DNA from: Bacteroides nordii WAL 11050 = JCM 12987
GTDB taxonomy: Bacteria > Bacteroidota > Bacteroidia > Bacteroidales > Bacteroidaceae
Direction of reading: 5' to 3'
Length of the DNA stretch: 64,000 bases
Assembly: GCA_000613465.1 (NCBI GenBank)
Contig: BAJA01000015.1
Coordinates: 1-64,000, forward strand
Shown here: one piece after another, positions 31,301-39,580 of the stretch
How the letters are laid out: each line of letters opens with the position of its first letter
How positions within the stretch are numbered: position 1 is the first letter of the stretch
Position numbers and translations under genes: made by a program
Notes under the pieces: model-generated
What the model saw: only the letters and a program-made list of their open reading frames with translations
The model's database searches: none
Told to the model about the DNA's origin: nothing

Positions 31301-31550
31301 CATCAGTTTGCTTTCCCGTTTCTTCTATGATCCGTTTCAGGTAAGCATCAGAATCCGGATCTTCAGTCCAAATACCATAAAGCTGGCTGAGAATACGTTC
31401 TTTCATTTCGGCCGTAGCTTTATTCGTAAAGGTCACAGCAAGTATTTGGCGGTAGGCACGCGGATTAAGAATAAGTAGTTTGATGTATTCTACAGCAAGC
31501 GTAAAAGTCTTCCCGGAGCCGGCAGAGGCTTTATATACTAAGAGTTCCAT
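28371..31550 (-). CDS. AddA-like UvrD-family helicase-nuclease
   Basis: 1059 residues from ATG 31550 (MELLVYKASAGSGKTFTLAVEYIKLL); seven extra upstream codons are open but unlikely. SF1A motifs: Walker A 'ASAGSGKTFTL', 'ILAVTFTNKATAEMKERIL' (Ia), 'NVMIDEFQDTSRMQWGNFKLLL' (II), 'LIVGDVKQSIYRWRNGDW' (III), 'RSETNVIRFN' (IV), 'EGIRIFSIHKSKGLEFHTVLLPF' (V), 'LNLLYVAFTRAGKNLIVW' (VI). C-terminal RecB-type nuclease: 'RRPDRVMMQNGQVVVVDFKFGKPNKKYNKQVQGYMQLL' with D, D-x-K and Q-x3-Y residues. Functions with the AddB-like subunit in DNA end resection. A minus-strand -7 box TATCTTTG is at 31569-31576. Here subunits are separated by two unrelated genes. Confidence 0.92.
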   Translation of the reverse strand: MELLVYKASAGSGKTFTLAVEYIKLLILNPRAYRQILAVTFTNKATAEMKERILSQLYGIWTEDPDSDAYLKRIIEETGKQTDEIRKSAGIALSYMLHDYSRFRVETIDSFFQSVMRNLARELELSPNLNIELNNSEVLSDAVDSMIEKLAPTSPVLAWLLNYIDERIADDKRWNVSEEVKSFGRNIFDEGYIEKGEGLRQKLIENPEIIKNYRRELKEMETEALEQMKGFYDQFEGELDGHALTADDLKNGSRGIGSYFRKLNNGILGDDIRNTTVEKCLSDEKNWAAKTSPRYEDILRLAADSLMPLLNEAEKFRSRNNKIVNSCRLSMQHLNKVQLLANIDEEVRQLNRENNRFLLSDTNALLHQLVKDGDSSFVFEKIGTNIRNVMIDEFQDTSRMQWGNFKLLLLEGLSQGADSLIVGDVKQSIYRWRNGDWGILNGLNDRIEHFPIRVETLKINRRSETNVIRFNNELFTAAVEYLNTLYKNELSTDCEALQKAYSDVAQESPKEKQMGYVKVSFLEPDEEHDYTEKTLISLGEEVEQLLNSGVKQNDIAILVRKNKSIPRIADYFDKTLQYKIVSDEAFRLDASLAICMMIDALRYLSDPENRIARASLIMNYQLKIKGFEGELDALLTGAPKELLPEAFIENIKTLRLMPLYELLEELFSIFEMNLISAQDAYLFAFFDAVTDYLQSNSSELDSFIRFWEETLCNKTIPSGEIEGIRIFSIHKSKGLEFHTVLLPFCDWKMENETNNQLVWCTPAAAPFNELDIVPVNYSTQMAESVYREDYLQERLQLWVDNLNLLYVAFTRAGKNLIVWSRKGQRNTMSELLTAALPEVAHKNGTEWDEEEPYEQGELCPSSEEKKKISANKLTRKAEKLPVRMESMRHEIEFRQSNRSADFIKGIEEEESEDRFINRGRLLHTLFSAIETEKDIDTAIERLIFEGVIGSRKVEEEIREVTHKAFSMPEIQEWYSGRWQLFNECAIIYKEDGVLQTRRPDRVMMQNGQVVVVDFKFGKPNKKYNKQVQGYMQLLTRMGYSNISGYLWYVDESKIEKVRN

Positions 31551-32179
31551 GTAGTTTTGATTTGTAGGCAAAGATAATACAAACTGAGTGCAGAATAAAA
31601 TGAAAGAGTTTATTTTTTATGTGAAGGTGCAGCTTATTTTTGCTATGGGATGCCTCTAAACGATATTATTGTCCTTACCCGGTGTTGTGCTTTGTCTTTC
31701 TCGAAAAGGAACATTCTTTTTCTCGGTGCCCTGTTTTGTTTTACATGTACATGTCATACTGTCCCACATGCACATGTCGTACTGCTTTACATGTACATCT
31801 AAAACAACGTTGTCTACCGGGACTTCGTGCGTTACTCTATGAGACAGGACTTTATCAATACAGGAGAAAGTAACGGTAGAGGTTATTAAACCCCAAACTG
31901 ATTAGGTTAAAATAGAATTTCAATTACTGATACGCATTATTGGCGGATTGATATGTGATATCTCTTCTCTTTTTATATTTCAATTTAGAGAAACTTTGTT
32001 AAAGTGTAATAGGGAACAGGATTCATTTGTATGAAAATGCAAGTAAAATTCGTTTTAATTAAGAAAAAAGGTCAAAACTTGTTGCTGATAATAGTTCATA
32101 TTGATAGTTTTATTATCTTTGTCGTCCCCTTTCTTCTATAGAGTAGAATGAAATAACAGATAATTGATAGATTAACTTG
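31551..32179. other. Divergent gene-free region
   Basis: Lies between the AddA-like gene (-) and the metalloprotease gene (+). It carries -7 type boxes TATCTTTG for both directions (31569-31576 on minus, 32114-32121 on plus), neither with a good -33 element. It also holds the 23-bp-period repeat at 31743-31799. A 77-codon open stretch at 31640-31873 is an accident of the repeat and not supported as a gene. Confidence 0.6.
31743..31799. repeat. 23-bp-period array with TGTACA-like cores
   Basis: ACATGTACATG at 31743, ACATGCACATG at 31766 and ACATGTACATC at 31789 recur exactly every 23 bp. Between them lie the related half-units TCATACTG and TCGTACTG. Each core is a short palindrome. Two further arrays with the same spacing occur at 41431 and 48771. 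Confidence 0.75.
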
Positions 32180-34813
32180 ATGAAATTTAGAACAAGCCTG
32201 CTGATTACGGTGGCCACAGGTGCTTTCCTGTGCGGTCCTTCCGTTGTATTGTATGCCGGAAATCCGACTCCCGATTCTATGGGATGGTTCCGCAAGAAAA
32301 AGAAAAGTGAATCCAACGACAGTATTAAATCCAAAAATGAGTATGAGAAACTGACCGGAGATGGTAGTATCGTTCGTCGTGGTATGTTTAACGTATATCA
32401 GAAAAAGAACGACTATTATTTTGAGGTTCCGGCGAGTTTGCTGGGTAGAGATATGTTGGTAGTGAATAAACTGCAACGTGTTCCTGCTGAATTGAATGAA
32501 GCGGGAGTGAACCGTGGCGTTAACTACGAAAACCAGATGGTACGTTTCGAACTTGATAAAGCAACCAATAAGTTGCTTATCCGTCAGAGTCGTCCGTTGC
32601 CTCTTTCACCTGCCGAAGATGCCATCAGTCAATCGGTACGTGATAACTATATTTCTCCATTGATCGCTGGTTTTAAGATTGAGGCATTTAATAATGACTC
32701 AACAATGATGGTTGTTAAGGTGAACGACATTTATGATGGTACGGAAACAAGCATCAATAATGTGTTTACCAATATTAATTTAGGTACATCTTCTATAAAG
32801 AACTTATCACGGATCCTTTCTATTAAGTCGTTTGAGAACAATGTGGTAGCTACCTCCGAGTTAACAACGAAAGTAACAGAAGGAACCACTTCCGTATATG
32901 TCACTGTAGAAGTAAGCTCTTCACTGATGCTTCTTCCGGAGAAACCAATGACAGGCAGATTGGATAATGCACGTGTAGGCTATTTTACGAATCCGTTATT
33001 GAGTTATAGTGACGGGCAACAACGAGTGGATACAAAACGATTTATCACTCGTTGGCGATTGGAACCGAAACCGGAAGATCGTGAACGTTACTTGCGTGGC
33101 GAGTTGGTAGAACCTGCTAAACCGATTGTGTTTTATATTGAAAATTCTACTCCTTACCGTTGGCGTAAGTATATCAAACAAGGTATTGAAGACTGGCAGA
33201 TGGCTTTTGAACGTGCCGGTTTTAAAAATGCCATTATCGCAAAAGAGGTTACAGATAGCATGACGATAGATATGGATGACGTGAATTATTCTGTGCTGAC
33301 TTATGCTGCTTCTACAAAAGCCAATGCGATGGGACCGTCTATTCTTGATCCGCGTTCGGGAGAAATTCTTGAGGCAGATATCATGTGGTGGCACAATGTA
33401 TTGGGTATGTTGCAGGAATGGATTACGGTGCAGACGGGTGCTATCCGTCCTGAGGCCCGTGGAGTGAAACTCTCTGATGAACTGATGGGAGATGCTATGC
33501 GCTTCGTAGCGTGCCATGAAGTAGGTCACTCTTTGGGACTTCGTCATAACATGATGGGGTCATGGGCATTTCCTACAGACTCATTGCGTTCCAAGTCATT
33601 TACAGACCGTATGAATTCCACTTCTTCCTCTATCATGGACTATGCCCGTTTTAACTATGTGGCACAGCCGGGTGATGGGGTGACGGTACTTTCTCCGCAT
33701 ATTGGTCCGTATGATATCTTTGCTATTGAATACGGATATCGTTGGTACGGTAAGGAAACTCCGGAAGCGGAAAAAGAGCTGCTTTATGATTTCTTAGGTC
33801 GCCATACTGACCGCCTTTATAAGTATAGCGAAGCGCAGGATGTACGTGATGCTGTAGATCCACGTGCTCAGAACGAAGATTTAGGTGATGATGCAGTGCG
33901 TTCTTCTCTTTTGGGTATTGAGAACCTGAAACGTATCGTGCCGCAGATTATCCAGTGGACTACTACCGGCGAGAAAGGACAAACCTACGAAGAAGCTTCA
34001 CGTTTGTACTATGCTGTTATCAATCAGTGGAACAACTATCTTTATCATGTGATGGCCAACATTGGTGGTATCTATATTGAGAATACGGTTGTTGGTGATG
34101 GGCAGAAGACTTATACTTTCGTAGAGAAAGAGAAACAACAAGCTGCATTGAAATTCTTGCTTGATGAAGTTCTGACTTATCCTAAATGGCTGTTTGATAC
34201 AGAAGTAGGAGAATACACTTATTTGCTCCGCAACACTCCGTTGGGTGTAGTAGAGAATGCTCCTACGCTGATACTAAAGAATGCACAATCATATATTCTA
34301 TGGGATTTGTTATCAAACAATCGTTTGATGCGTATGCTCGAAAATGAGTCGGTGAATGGTAAGAAGGCTTTTACTGCTGTGGATCTGATGGATGGTTTGC
34401 ATCGTAGTATTTTTGCTACTACCGAACGTGGTGCAATACCTGACGTTATGACTCGTGCCCTGCAGAAGAATTTCCTGGATGCCTTGATTACTGCTGCTGC
34501 CGAAAGTGAAGGTGTAAAGATCAACAAAAAACTGATGGATGATCATTTCTTGTTGAATCATCAGGAGCCTGCGTGTAGTTGTGATGAGTATGCACATCAT
34601 TCATTAGATAGTGATCGTATGGGGGCTCGTCGCGAATTAAACTTCTACGGTTCGCAGTTGAATCGTATTTCAGATGCAATCTCTGTGAAACGCGGTGAGT
34701 TGCTTCGTATAAAAGACTTGTTGCAGAGTCGTCTGGGAACATCAGACACAGCTACAAAGTATCATTATAAAGATATGATTCTGCGCATTAACACTGCGCT
34801 GGGTTTGAAATAA
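32180..34813 (+). CDS. Secreted zinc-dependent metalloprotease (DUF5117/DUF5118 type)
   Basis: 877 residues. Signal-like N-terminus (MKFRTSLLITVATGAFLCGPSVVLYAG). The central catalytic motif is 'FVACHEVGHSLGLRHNMMGS' near residue 446: H-E-x-x-H-x-x-G-x-x-H with a following Met-turn candidate 'SSSIMDYARFNYVAQPGD'. This places it among metzincin-like proteases common in Bacteroidetes, with a DUF5118-like N-part ('YFEVPASLLGRDMLVVNKLQRVP') and a large beta-rich DUF5117-like region. Probably periplasmic or surface associated, degrading host or dietary protein. It stands 43 bp before the SusC gene and likely shares its transcript, suggesting peptide uptake by the downstream pair. Confidence 0.9.
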   Translation: MKFRTSLLITVATGAFLCGPSVVLYAGNPTPDSMGWFRKKKKSESNDSIKSKNEYEKLTGDGSIVRRGMFNVYQKKNDYYFEVPASLLGRDMLVVNKLQRVPAELNEAGVNRGVNYENQMVRFELDKATNKLLIRQSRPLPLSPAEDAISQSVRDNYISPLIAGFKIEAFNNDSTMMVVKVNDIYDGTETSINNVFTNINLGTSSIKNLSRILSIKSFENNVVATSELTTKVTEGTTSVYVTVEVSSSLMLLPEKPMTGRLDNARVGYFTNPLLSYSDGQQRVDTKRFITRWRLEPKPEDRERYLRGELVEPAKPIVFYIENSTPYRWRKYIKQGIEDWQMAFERAGFKNAIIAKEVTDSMTIDMDDVNYSVLTYAASTKANAMGPSILDPRSGEILEADIMWWHNVLGMLQEWITVQTGAIRPEARGVKLSDELMGDAMRFVACHEVGHSLGLRHNMMGSWAFPTDSLRSKSFTDRMNSTSSSIMDYARFNYVAQPGDGVTVLSPHIGPYDIFAIEYGYRWYGKETPEAEKELLYDFLGRHTDRLYKYSEAQDVRDAVDPRAQNEDLGDDAVRSSLLGIENLKRIVPQIIQWTTTGEKGQTYEEASRLYYAVINQWNNYLYHVMANIGGIYIENTVVGDGQKTYTFVEKEKQQAALKFLLDEVLTYPKWLFDTEVGEYTYLLRNTPLGVVENAPTLILKNAQSYILWDLLSNNRLMRMLENESVNGKKAFTAVDLMDGLHRSIFATTERGAIPDVMTRALQKNFLDALITAAAESEGVKINKKLMDDHFLLNHQEPACSCDEYAHHSLDSDRMGARRELNFYGSQLNRISDAISVKRGELLRIKDLLQSRLGTSDTATKYHYKDMILRINTALGLK

Positions 34814-34856
34814 TCATTGAAATAGTAGCTAATTAAAATTATATTCGTAATTATTG

Positions 34857-37800
34857 ATGAAAAGAATAATCAGTTATTTATTATTTTCTCTTTGCTGCAT
34901 CATTGCCTTTGGAGCAAATGCAGCGGAAAGGAAGATCACAGGTGTGGTTATTGCTGGTGATTACAAAGAGCCTCTGATTGGAGCCTCGGTATTTGTGTCA
35001 TCAGAGATCCTAAAGAAAGCAGGGAGTTCCCAGACTACTTTAGGAGTGATAACGGACATGGACGGAAAGTTCACTATCAACGTGCCTGATGGAGTGACCA
35101 CTCTTCAGTGCAGCTATGTAGGATATGAATCACAAACCATACATCTGGTTGCCGGAAAAAGCAGTTATGAGATTGTTCTGCAACCGTCGGCGCATATGCT
35201 CGATGCGGTTGTTGTAACAGGATATCAAACGATTGAACGCCGCAAATTGACAGCTGCGGTTACTAAACTGGATATTACAGATGATAAGATTGGTTCGGTA
35301 ATGAGTATTGATCAGGCACTTTCCGGCCAGGTAGCCGGCTTGTCTTCTATTGCTTCTTCGGGAGCTCCTGGGGCAGCTCCTAAGATCCGTATTCGTGGTA
35401 CTGCCTCTTTGAATGGTACGCAAGACCCTCTTTGGGTGCTTGACGGTGTGCCGATGACAGGAACAGAGATTCCGACAATGGAAGACTTGAAAGATATAGA
35501 CAATATATATCAGTCGGCTATTGCGGGTTTGAATCCTGCGGATATTGAAAGTATTACAGTATTGAAGGATGCTGCAGCAACGGCCATTTATGGTGCACGT
35601 GCTGCCAATGGTGTGATCGTGATTACTACGAAAAATGGTAAGGCTGGTAAACCTCAGATTACTTTCTCTACCAAGCTGTCTTACTCTCCTAAATTCAATA
35701 TTGATCGTTTAAACTTATTAAGTTCGGATGAAAAAGTGAATCTGGAACTTGATCTATTGGGAAGTGACTATACCTATCGTGAAAATAAAGGTGAAGTAGC
35801 ACGTATCATATCTCGTTATGGCTTGACAGGTGCTTATAAGAATGGCGGATGGAATGCGCTTAGTTCTGATGCACAAAATGATATTAATAAATTGCGGTCA
35901 ATAAATACAGATTGGAATGATATTTTATTCCGTGGAACTTTTAACCAGGAATACAATGTAAGTCTTTCCGGAGGTTCTGAAAAAGCTACCTATTATACTT
36001 CTTTAGGTTATTATGATGAGAAAGGAAACGTACAAGGGGTAGAAGCTAATCGTTTAAATATGGTGTTGAAGACTTCTTATAAGATAAATAAGATGTTAAA
36101 GGTCGGGGCATCGTTGTTCGCAAATAGAAGGAAAAGTAAAGCGAATTTAACAGATAAAGACGGTTTTACAAATCTTGTATATTATTCTCGTAGAGCAAAT
36201 CCTTATCAAACACCTTATGATGAAAATGGTAATTATGTTTATGATATTGACATTCAGGGAAAAGGAGATTCTGATTTGATGTTTAATGTGTTTGAAGAAA
36301 GAAATAACACTTCATATGAACAGACTACTAATGCTTTGTCGGCTATATTTGATGTAGAGCTTCGTTTCAATGATAGATTTAAAGCTACTTCGCAAGTTGG
36401 AATGCAATTAGATGCAGTATCTAAGGAGTCTATAGCAGATCATGATACATATGCAATGCGTAAGGATAAGGAGTTTACTACAATTGCTTCTTTAGGCAAT
36501 AAATCTTTCCTCCCTGATGGTGGAAAACATACAGAAGCTGCAAATACTAATTCTCAGATAAATTGGAAAACTCAGGCGGAATATCGTGATTCATATAATG
36601 ATATTCATGAGTTTGAAATGATGGCGGGAACTGAAATACGTAAAACCTGGTATAATTCTTTGAATAGTACGGGGTACGGATTTGATCGTAAAACTTTAAC
36701 TACCAAACCTGTGATTTTCCCAAATGAATCATGGGCTCGTTCCTATCCATTGCATACCAAAAACTATGTGGAGAATGCTTATGCTTCTTTCTTTTCAACA
36801 GCTTCTTATTCTCTACTACAACGTTATACAGTAGGAGGAAGTGTACGTTTTGATGGCTCTGATATTTTTGGAGTTTCTAAGAAATATCGTTTTTTACCTT
36901 TGTATTCATTCAGTGGATTGTGGAGAATCAGTAATGAGCCATTTATGAAAGATTTTAAGAAAATCGATAATTTAGTGATAAGGGCTTCTTATGGTGTACA
37001 AGGAAATATAGATAAAAGTACCTCATCGTATGTGATGGGAAACTATATGAATGTCAGTATGTTACCTGGAGTTACTGAAGATCTTATTTCTCTGGGTAAT
37101 CCTCCGAATAAACGATTGCGTTGGGAGAAAACAAAAACTATGAACTTTGGAACAGACATTGCATTGTTTAACAATGCTCTGAATGTAACTGTAGATTATT
37201 ATCGTCGTAAAGGTACAGATTTGATAGCTCTGCGCATGTTGCCACTTGAAACAGGGTTTCTATCGACAATGGTTAATTGGGCAAGTATGCGTAATGAAGG
37301 TTTTGAGGTAGCTTTGACTACTCGTAATATTAATCGTAATGGATTTACTTGGTTTACAAACTTTAATTTAGGATATAACCAAAATAAGGTTTTACGTGAG
37401 ACTGTACCAGCCAATCAGACAACTCCTGGGCGCGAAGGCTATCCTGTAGGTGCCCTTTTTGCTTATAAAACCGCTGGACTTGATGAGGAAGGTTATCCGT
37501 TATTTTATAATAAGGCCGGTGAGAAAGTGACTGCCGAACAATTGTTGAAACTCAACAGTGCAGGAGCGAGTACTTTGAGTGCTGAAGAGCAACGTAACCT
37601 CTATTCGTATATTGGTTCTACTGATCCGTTATTCTCTGGTGGTTTTGTAAATACATTTAATATAAAGCGCTTTGAAGTGGTGGTGAACTTTATTTTTAAT
37701 CTGAAGATGTATTCTCGTGTTGCACCTTCTTATTCTCCTACTAATTTTGATCGTGGAATGAATACTAACCGGGATATTTTAAATAGATGGTCGCCTACAA

Positions 37801-38132
37801 ATACTAATACAAATTTTCCGGTATTAATGACTGATAGCAAGCGTAAAGCAGAATATACACAGTATTCAGAGTATCCTCTATATCAAATGTTGGATACGTG
37901 GGTGAAACGTTCAGACCATGTGAGATTACAAAGTCTTCGTTTCGGTTATAAAATACCTGAATCGGTTCTTCGTACTTTAAATATTGCTTCTGCAACGGTA
38001 GCTTTGGAAGGCCGTAACTTATTTGTCTTTGGAGCTAATTATGATAACTTTATGGATCCGGAAACAATGAGTAACCAGTTTGCACAGCCGATTCCAAAAT
38101 CATTTACGTTCAGTCTTAATGTAAATTTTTAA
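34857..38132 (+). CDS. SusC/RagA-type TonB-linked outer membrane protein
   Basis: 1091 residues from ATG 34857. Signal peptide (MKRIISYLLFSLCCIIAFGANA), then a carboxypeptidase-regulatory-like beta domain (about 25-100: 'RKITGVVIAGDYKEPLIGASVFV... TTLQCSYVGYESQTI'). The TonB box 'DAVVVTGYQTIERR', plug domain ('IDQALSGQVAGLSSIASSGAPGAAPKIRIRGTASLNGTQDPLWVLDGVPM', '...ATAIYGARAANGVIVITTK') and a 22-strand barrel follow, ending in F ('SFTFSLNVNF'). Full length and undamaged. It imports ligands captured by the SusD-like lipoprotein 7 bp downstream. The neighbouring protease, and lack of glycoside hydrolases, suggest a RagA-like peptide system rather than glycan uptake. Confidence 0.95.
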   Translation: MKRIISYLLFSLCCIIAFGANAAERKITGVVIAGDYKEPLIGASVFVSSEILKKAGSSQTTLGVITDMDGKFTINVPDGVTTLQCSYVGYESQTIHLVAGKSSYEIVLQPSAHMLDAVVVTGYQTIERRKLTAAVTKLDITDDKIGSVMSIDQALSGQVAGLSSIASSGAPGAAPKIRIRGTASLNGTQDPLWVLDGVPMTGTEIPTMEDLKDIDNIYQSAIAGLNPADIESITVLKDAAATAIYGARAANGVIVITTKNGKAGKPQITFSTKLSYSPKFNIDRLNLLSSDEKVNLELDLLGSDYTYRENKGEVARIISRYGLTGAYKNGGWNALSSDAQNDINKLRSINTDWNDILFRGTFNQEYNVSLSGGSEKATYYTSLGYYDEKGNVQGVEANRLNMVLKTSYKINKMLKVGASLFANRRKSKANLTDKDGFTNLVYYSRRANPYQTPYDENGNYVYDIDIQGKGDSDLMFNVFEERNNTSYEQTTNALSAIFDVELRFNDRFKATSQVGMQLDAVSKESIADHDTYAMRKDKEFTTIASLGNKSFLPDGGKHTEAANTNSQINWKTQAEYRDSYNDIHEFEMMAGTEIRKTWYNSLNSTGYGFDRKTLTTKPVIFPNESWARSYPLHTKNYVENAYASFFSTASYSLLQRYTVGGSVRFDGSDIFGVSKKYRFLPLYSFSGLWRISNEPFMKDFKKIDNLVIRASYGVQGNIDKSTSSYVMGNYMNVSMLPGVTEDLISLGNPPNKRLRWEKTKTMNFGTDIALFNNALNVTVDYYRRKGTDLIALRMLPLETGFLSTMVNWASMRNEGFEVALTTRNINRNGFTWFTNFNLGYNQNKVLRETVPANQTTPGREGYPVGALFAYKTAGLDEEGYPLFYNKAGEKVTAEQLLKLNSAGASTLSAEEQRNLYSYIGSTDPLFSGGFVNTFNIKRFEVVVNFIFNLKMYSRVAPSYSPTNFDRGMNTNRDILNRWSPTNTNTNFPVLMTDSKRKAEYTQYSEYPLYQMLDTWVKRSDHVRLQSLRFGYKIPESVLRTLNIASATVALEGRNLFVFGANYDNFMDPETMSNQFAQPIPKSFTFSLNVNF

Positions 38133-38139
38133 ACAGCTG

Positions 38140-39483
38140 ATGATGATAAAGAATATAAAATTAGTTTGTGTCTTATTATGTATCGCAACTTTATATAGTT
38201 GTGACAAGTATTTGGATATCCAGCCTGTTGGACAAGTGATTCCCCGAACTGCTAAAGAATTCAGAGCACTACTCGCAGAGGCTTATAATTATGTACCGGA
38301 GGATAGAGGGTTGGCTGCTTTTCGTTCTGATGAAATGTTAATGGACGCTTCTCTTGCCACAGAAGACTTAAATTCATTTAAAGATATATGGATATGGAAT
38401 GACGTGAGTGCTTCAGAAACTACCACCAGTTTTAAGTGGCGTGAATTTTACCGGGCATTGTTTACTGCCAACTATACGATTGAATCAGAAAATATGATTG
38501 AGGAAGGTACTGCTGACGAGGTGAGGCAATTAGTTGGTGAGTCTTATATGTTGCGAGCTTACGTACACTTCCTGTTGGTAAATTTATATGGTGAGCCTTA
38601 CACTCATTGTGATCCGGCGACCTCTAAGGCTATTCCTCTTAAATTGAATAGTGATACGGAGGCTGTGCTAACTCGTAATACAGTAGGTGAAGTTTATAGC
38701 TCTATTTTATCAGATCTTGTAGAAGCCGAAAAATATTTGAACGTAGATAAATGGGAGTTGGGCTATAATTATCGTTTTACTACGCTGGCTGTAAATGCTT
38801 TACGCTCTCGTGTCTATTTGTATATGGGAGATTGGGCAAAGTCTCTTGAAGCTTCTGAAGCTGTGTTAAGTGTGAATAATCAGTTAGTTGATATGTCATC
38901 GTCGACAATACTGCCTAATGAATATAACTCTTCTGAAAATATTTTAGCATTAGAAGAAGTAATGAATGCTCAATATGTGCGTGCTGCTAAGGTGGCTACC
39001 TCGTTATGGAAGTTATATGGAACAGGGGATTTGCGTAAATCGAAATACTTTAAACAAGTTACTGCATCTAACATTCAGGTCATTAAAGGTGGAAGTAATC
39101 AGTATCGTTGTTCATTCAGAGTCGGTGAGATATATTTGAATGCTGCTGAGGCTGCTTTGATGACAGGTGAGGCTGCGATAGATGTAGCTCGTGAAAACTT
39201 ACTTACTCTTATGGAGAAAAGATATACGGCTAATGCTTATGCAACAAAAGAAGCAGCCGTAAATGCCATGGGCCGCGATGAGTTATTGCAGGAGATATAT
39301 AATGAACGTACCCGTGAATTGGCTTTTGAAGGACATCGTTGGTTTGATCTTCGTAGGACAACACGTCCCCGTCTGGAAAAGACGTTTGGTGGAACAAGTT
39401 ATGTACTTGAGGAAAATGATTCTCGCTATACCATTCGTATTCCAAGTGAAGCAATAGAAGCCAATCCTGGGTTGGCAAACTAA
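38140..39483 (+). CDS. SusD/RagB-type surface lipoprotein
   Basis: 447 residues. Lipoprotein signal with 'CIATLYSC' then 'DKYLDIQPVGQVIP', the normal SusD mature start. TPR-like helical segments: 'SYMLRAYVHFLLVNLYGEPYTH' and 'RVGEIYLNAAEAALMTG', and the C-terminal 'DELLQEIYNERTRELAFEGHRWFDLRRT', all highly characteristic. It is shorter than the typical 500-600 residues, as seen in RagB-like members. It caps the SusC barrel at the cell surface. A second in-frame ATG at 38143 is equally possible. A 12-bp inverted repeat follows. Confidence 0.94.
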   Translation: MMIKNIKLVCVLLCIATLYSCDKYLDIQPVGQVIPRTAKEFRALLAEAYNYVPEDRGLAAFRSDEMLMDASLATEDLNSFKDIWIWNDVSASETTTSFKWREFYRALFTANYTIESENMIEEGTADEVRQLVGESYMLRAYVHFLLVNLYGEPYTHCDPATSKAIPLKLNSDTEAVLTRNTVGEVYSSILSDLVEAEKYLNVDKWELGYNYRFTTLAVNALRSRVYLYMGDWAKSLEASEAVLSVNNQLVDMSSSTILPNEYNSSENILALEEVMNAQYVRAAKVATSLWKLYGTGDLRKSKYFKQVTASNIQVIKGGSNQYRCSFRVGEIYLNAAEAALMTGEAAIDVARENLLTLMEKRYTANAYATKEAAVNAMGRDELLQEIYNERTRELAFEGHRWFDLRRTTRPRLEKTFGGTSYVLEENDSRYTIRIPSEAIEANPGLAN

Positions 39484-39493
39484 GTTGGAGGTA

Positions 39494-39537
39494 TCTTTGT
39501 TATGGTTGTAATGTTTTTCATTTAGCCATAACAAAGA
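39494..39537 (+). terminator. Hairpin after the SusD-like gene
   Basis: TCTTTGTTATGG (39494-39505) and its exact complement CCATAACAAAGA (39526-39537), 20-base loop, followed by A/T-rich sequence without a clean T-run. It may be a partial terminator or processing site between the SusD-like and sorting-domain genes. Confidence 0.5.
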
Positions 39538-39580
39538 CTTATATATATTTTTTATGTCTAATTTATAACAAAGATTGTTT

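Noticed and set aside
31640..31873. Open frame of 77 codons in the addA-metalloprotease gap
   Set aside because: It is created by the 23-bp repeat (repetitive Cys/His/Tyr codons), has no family likeness and no start context.
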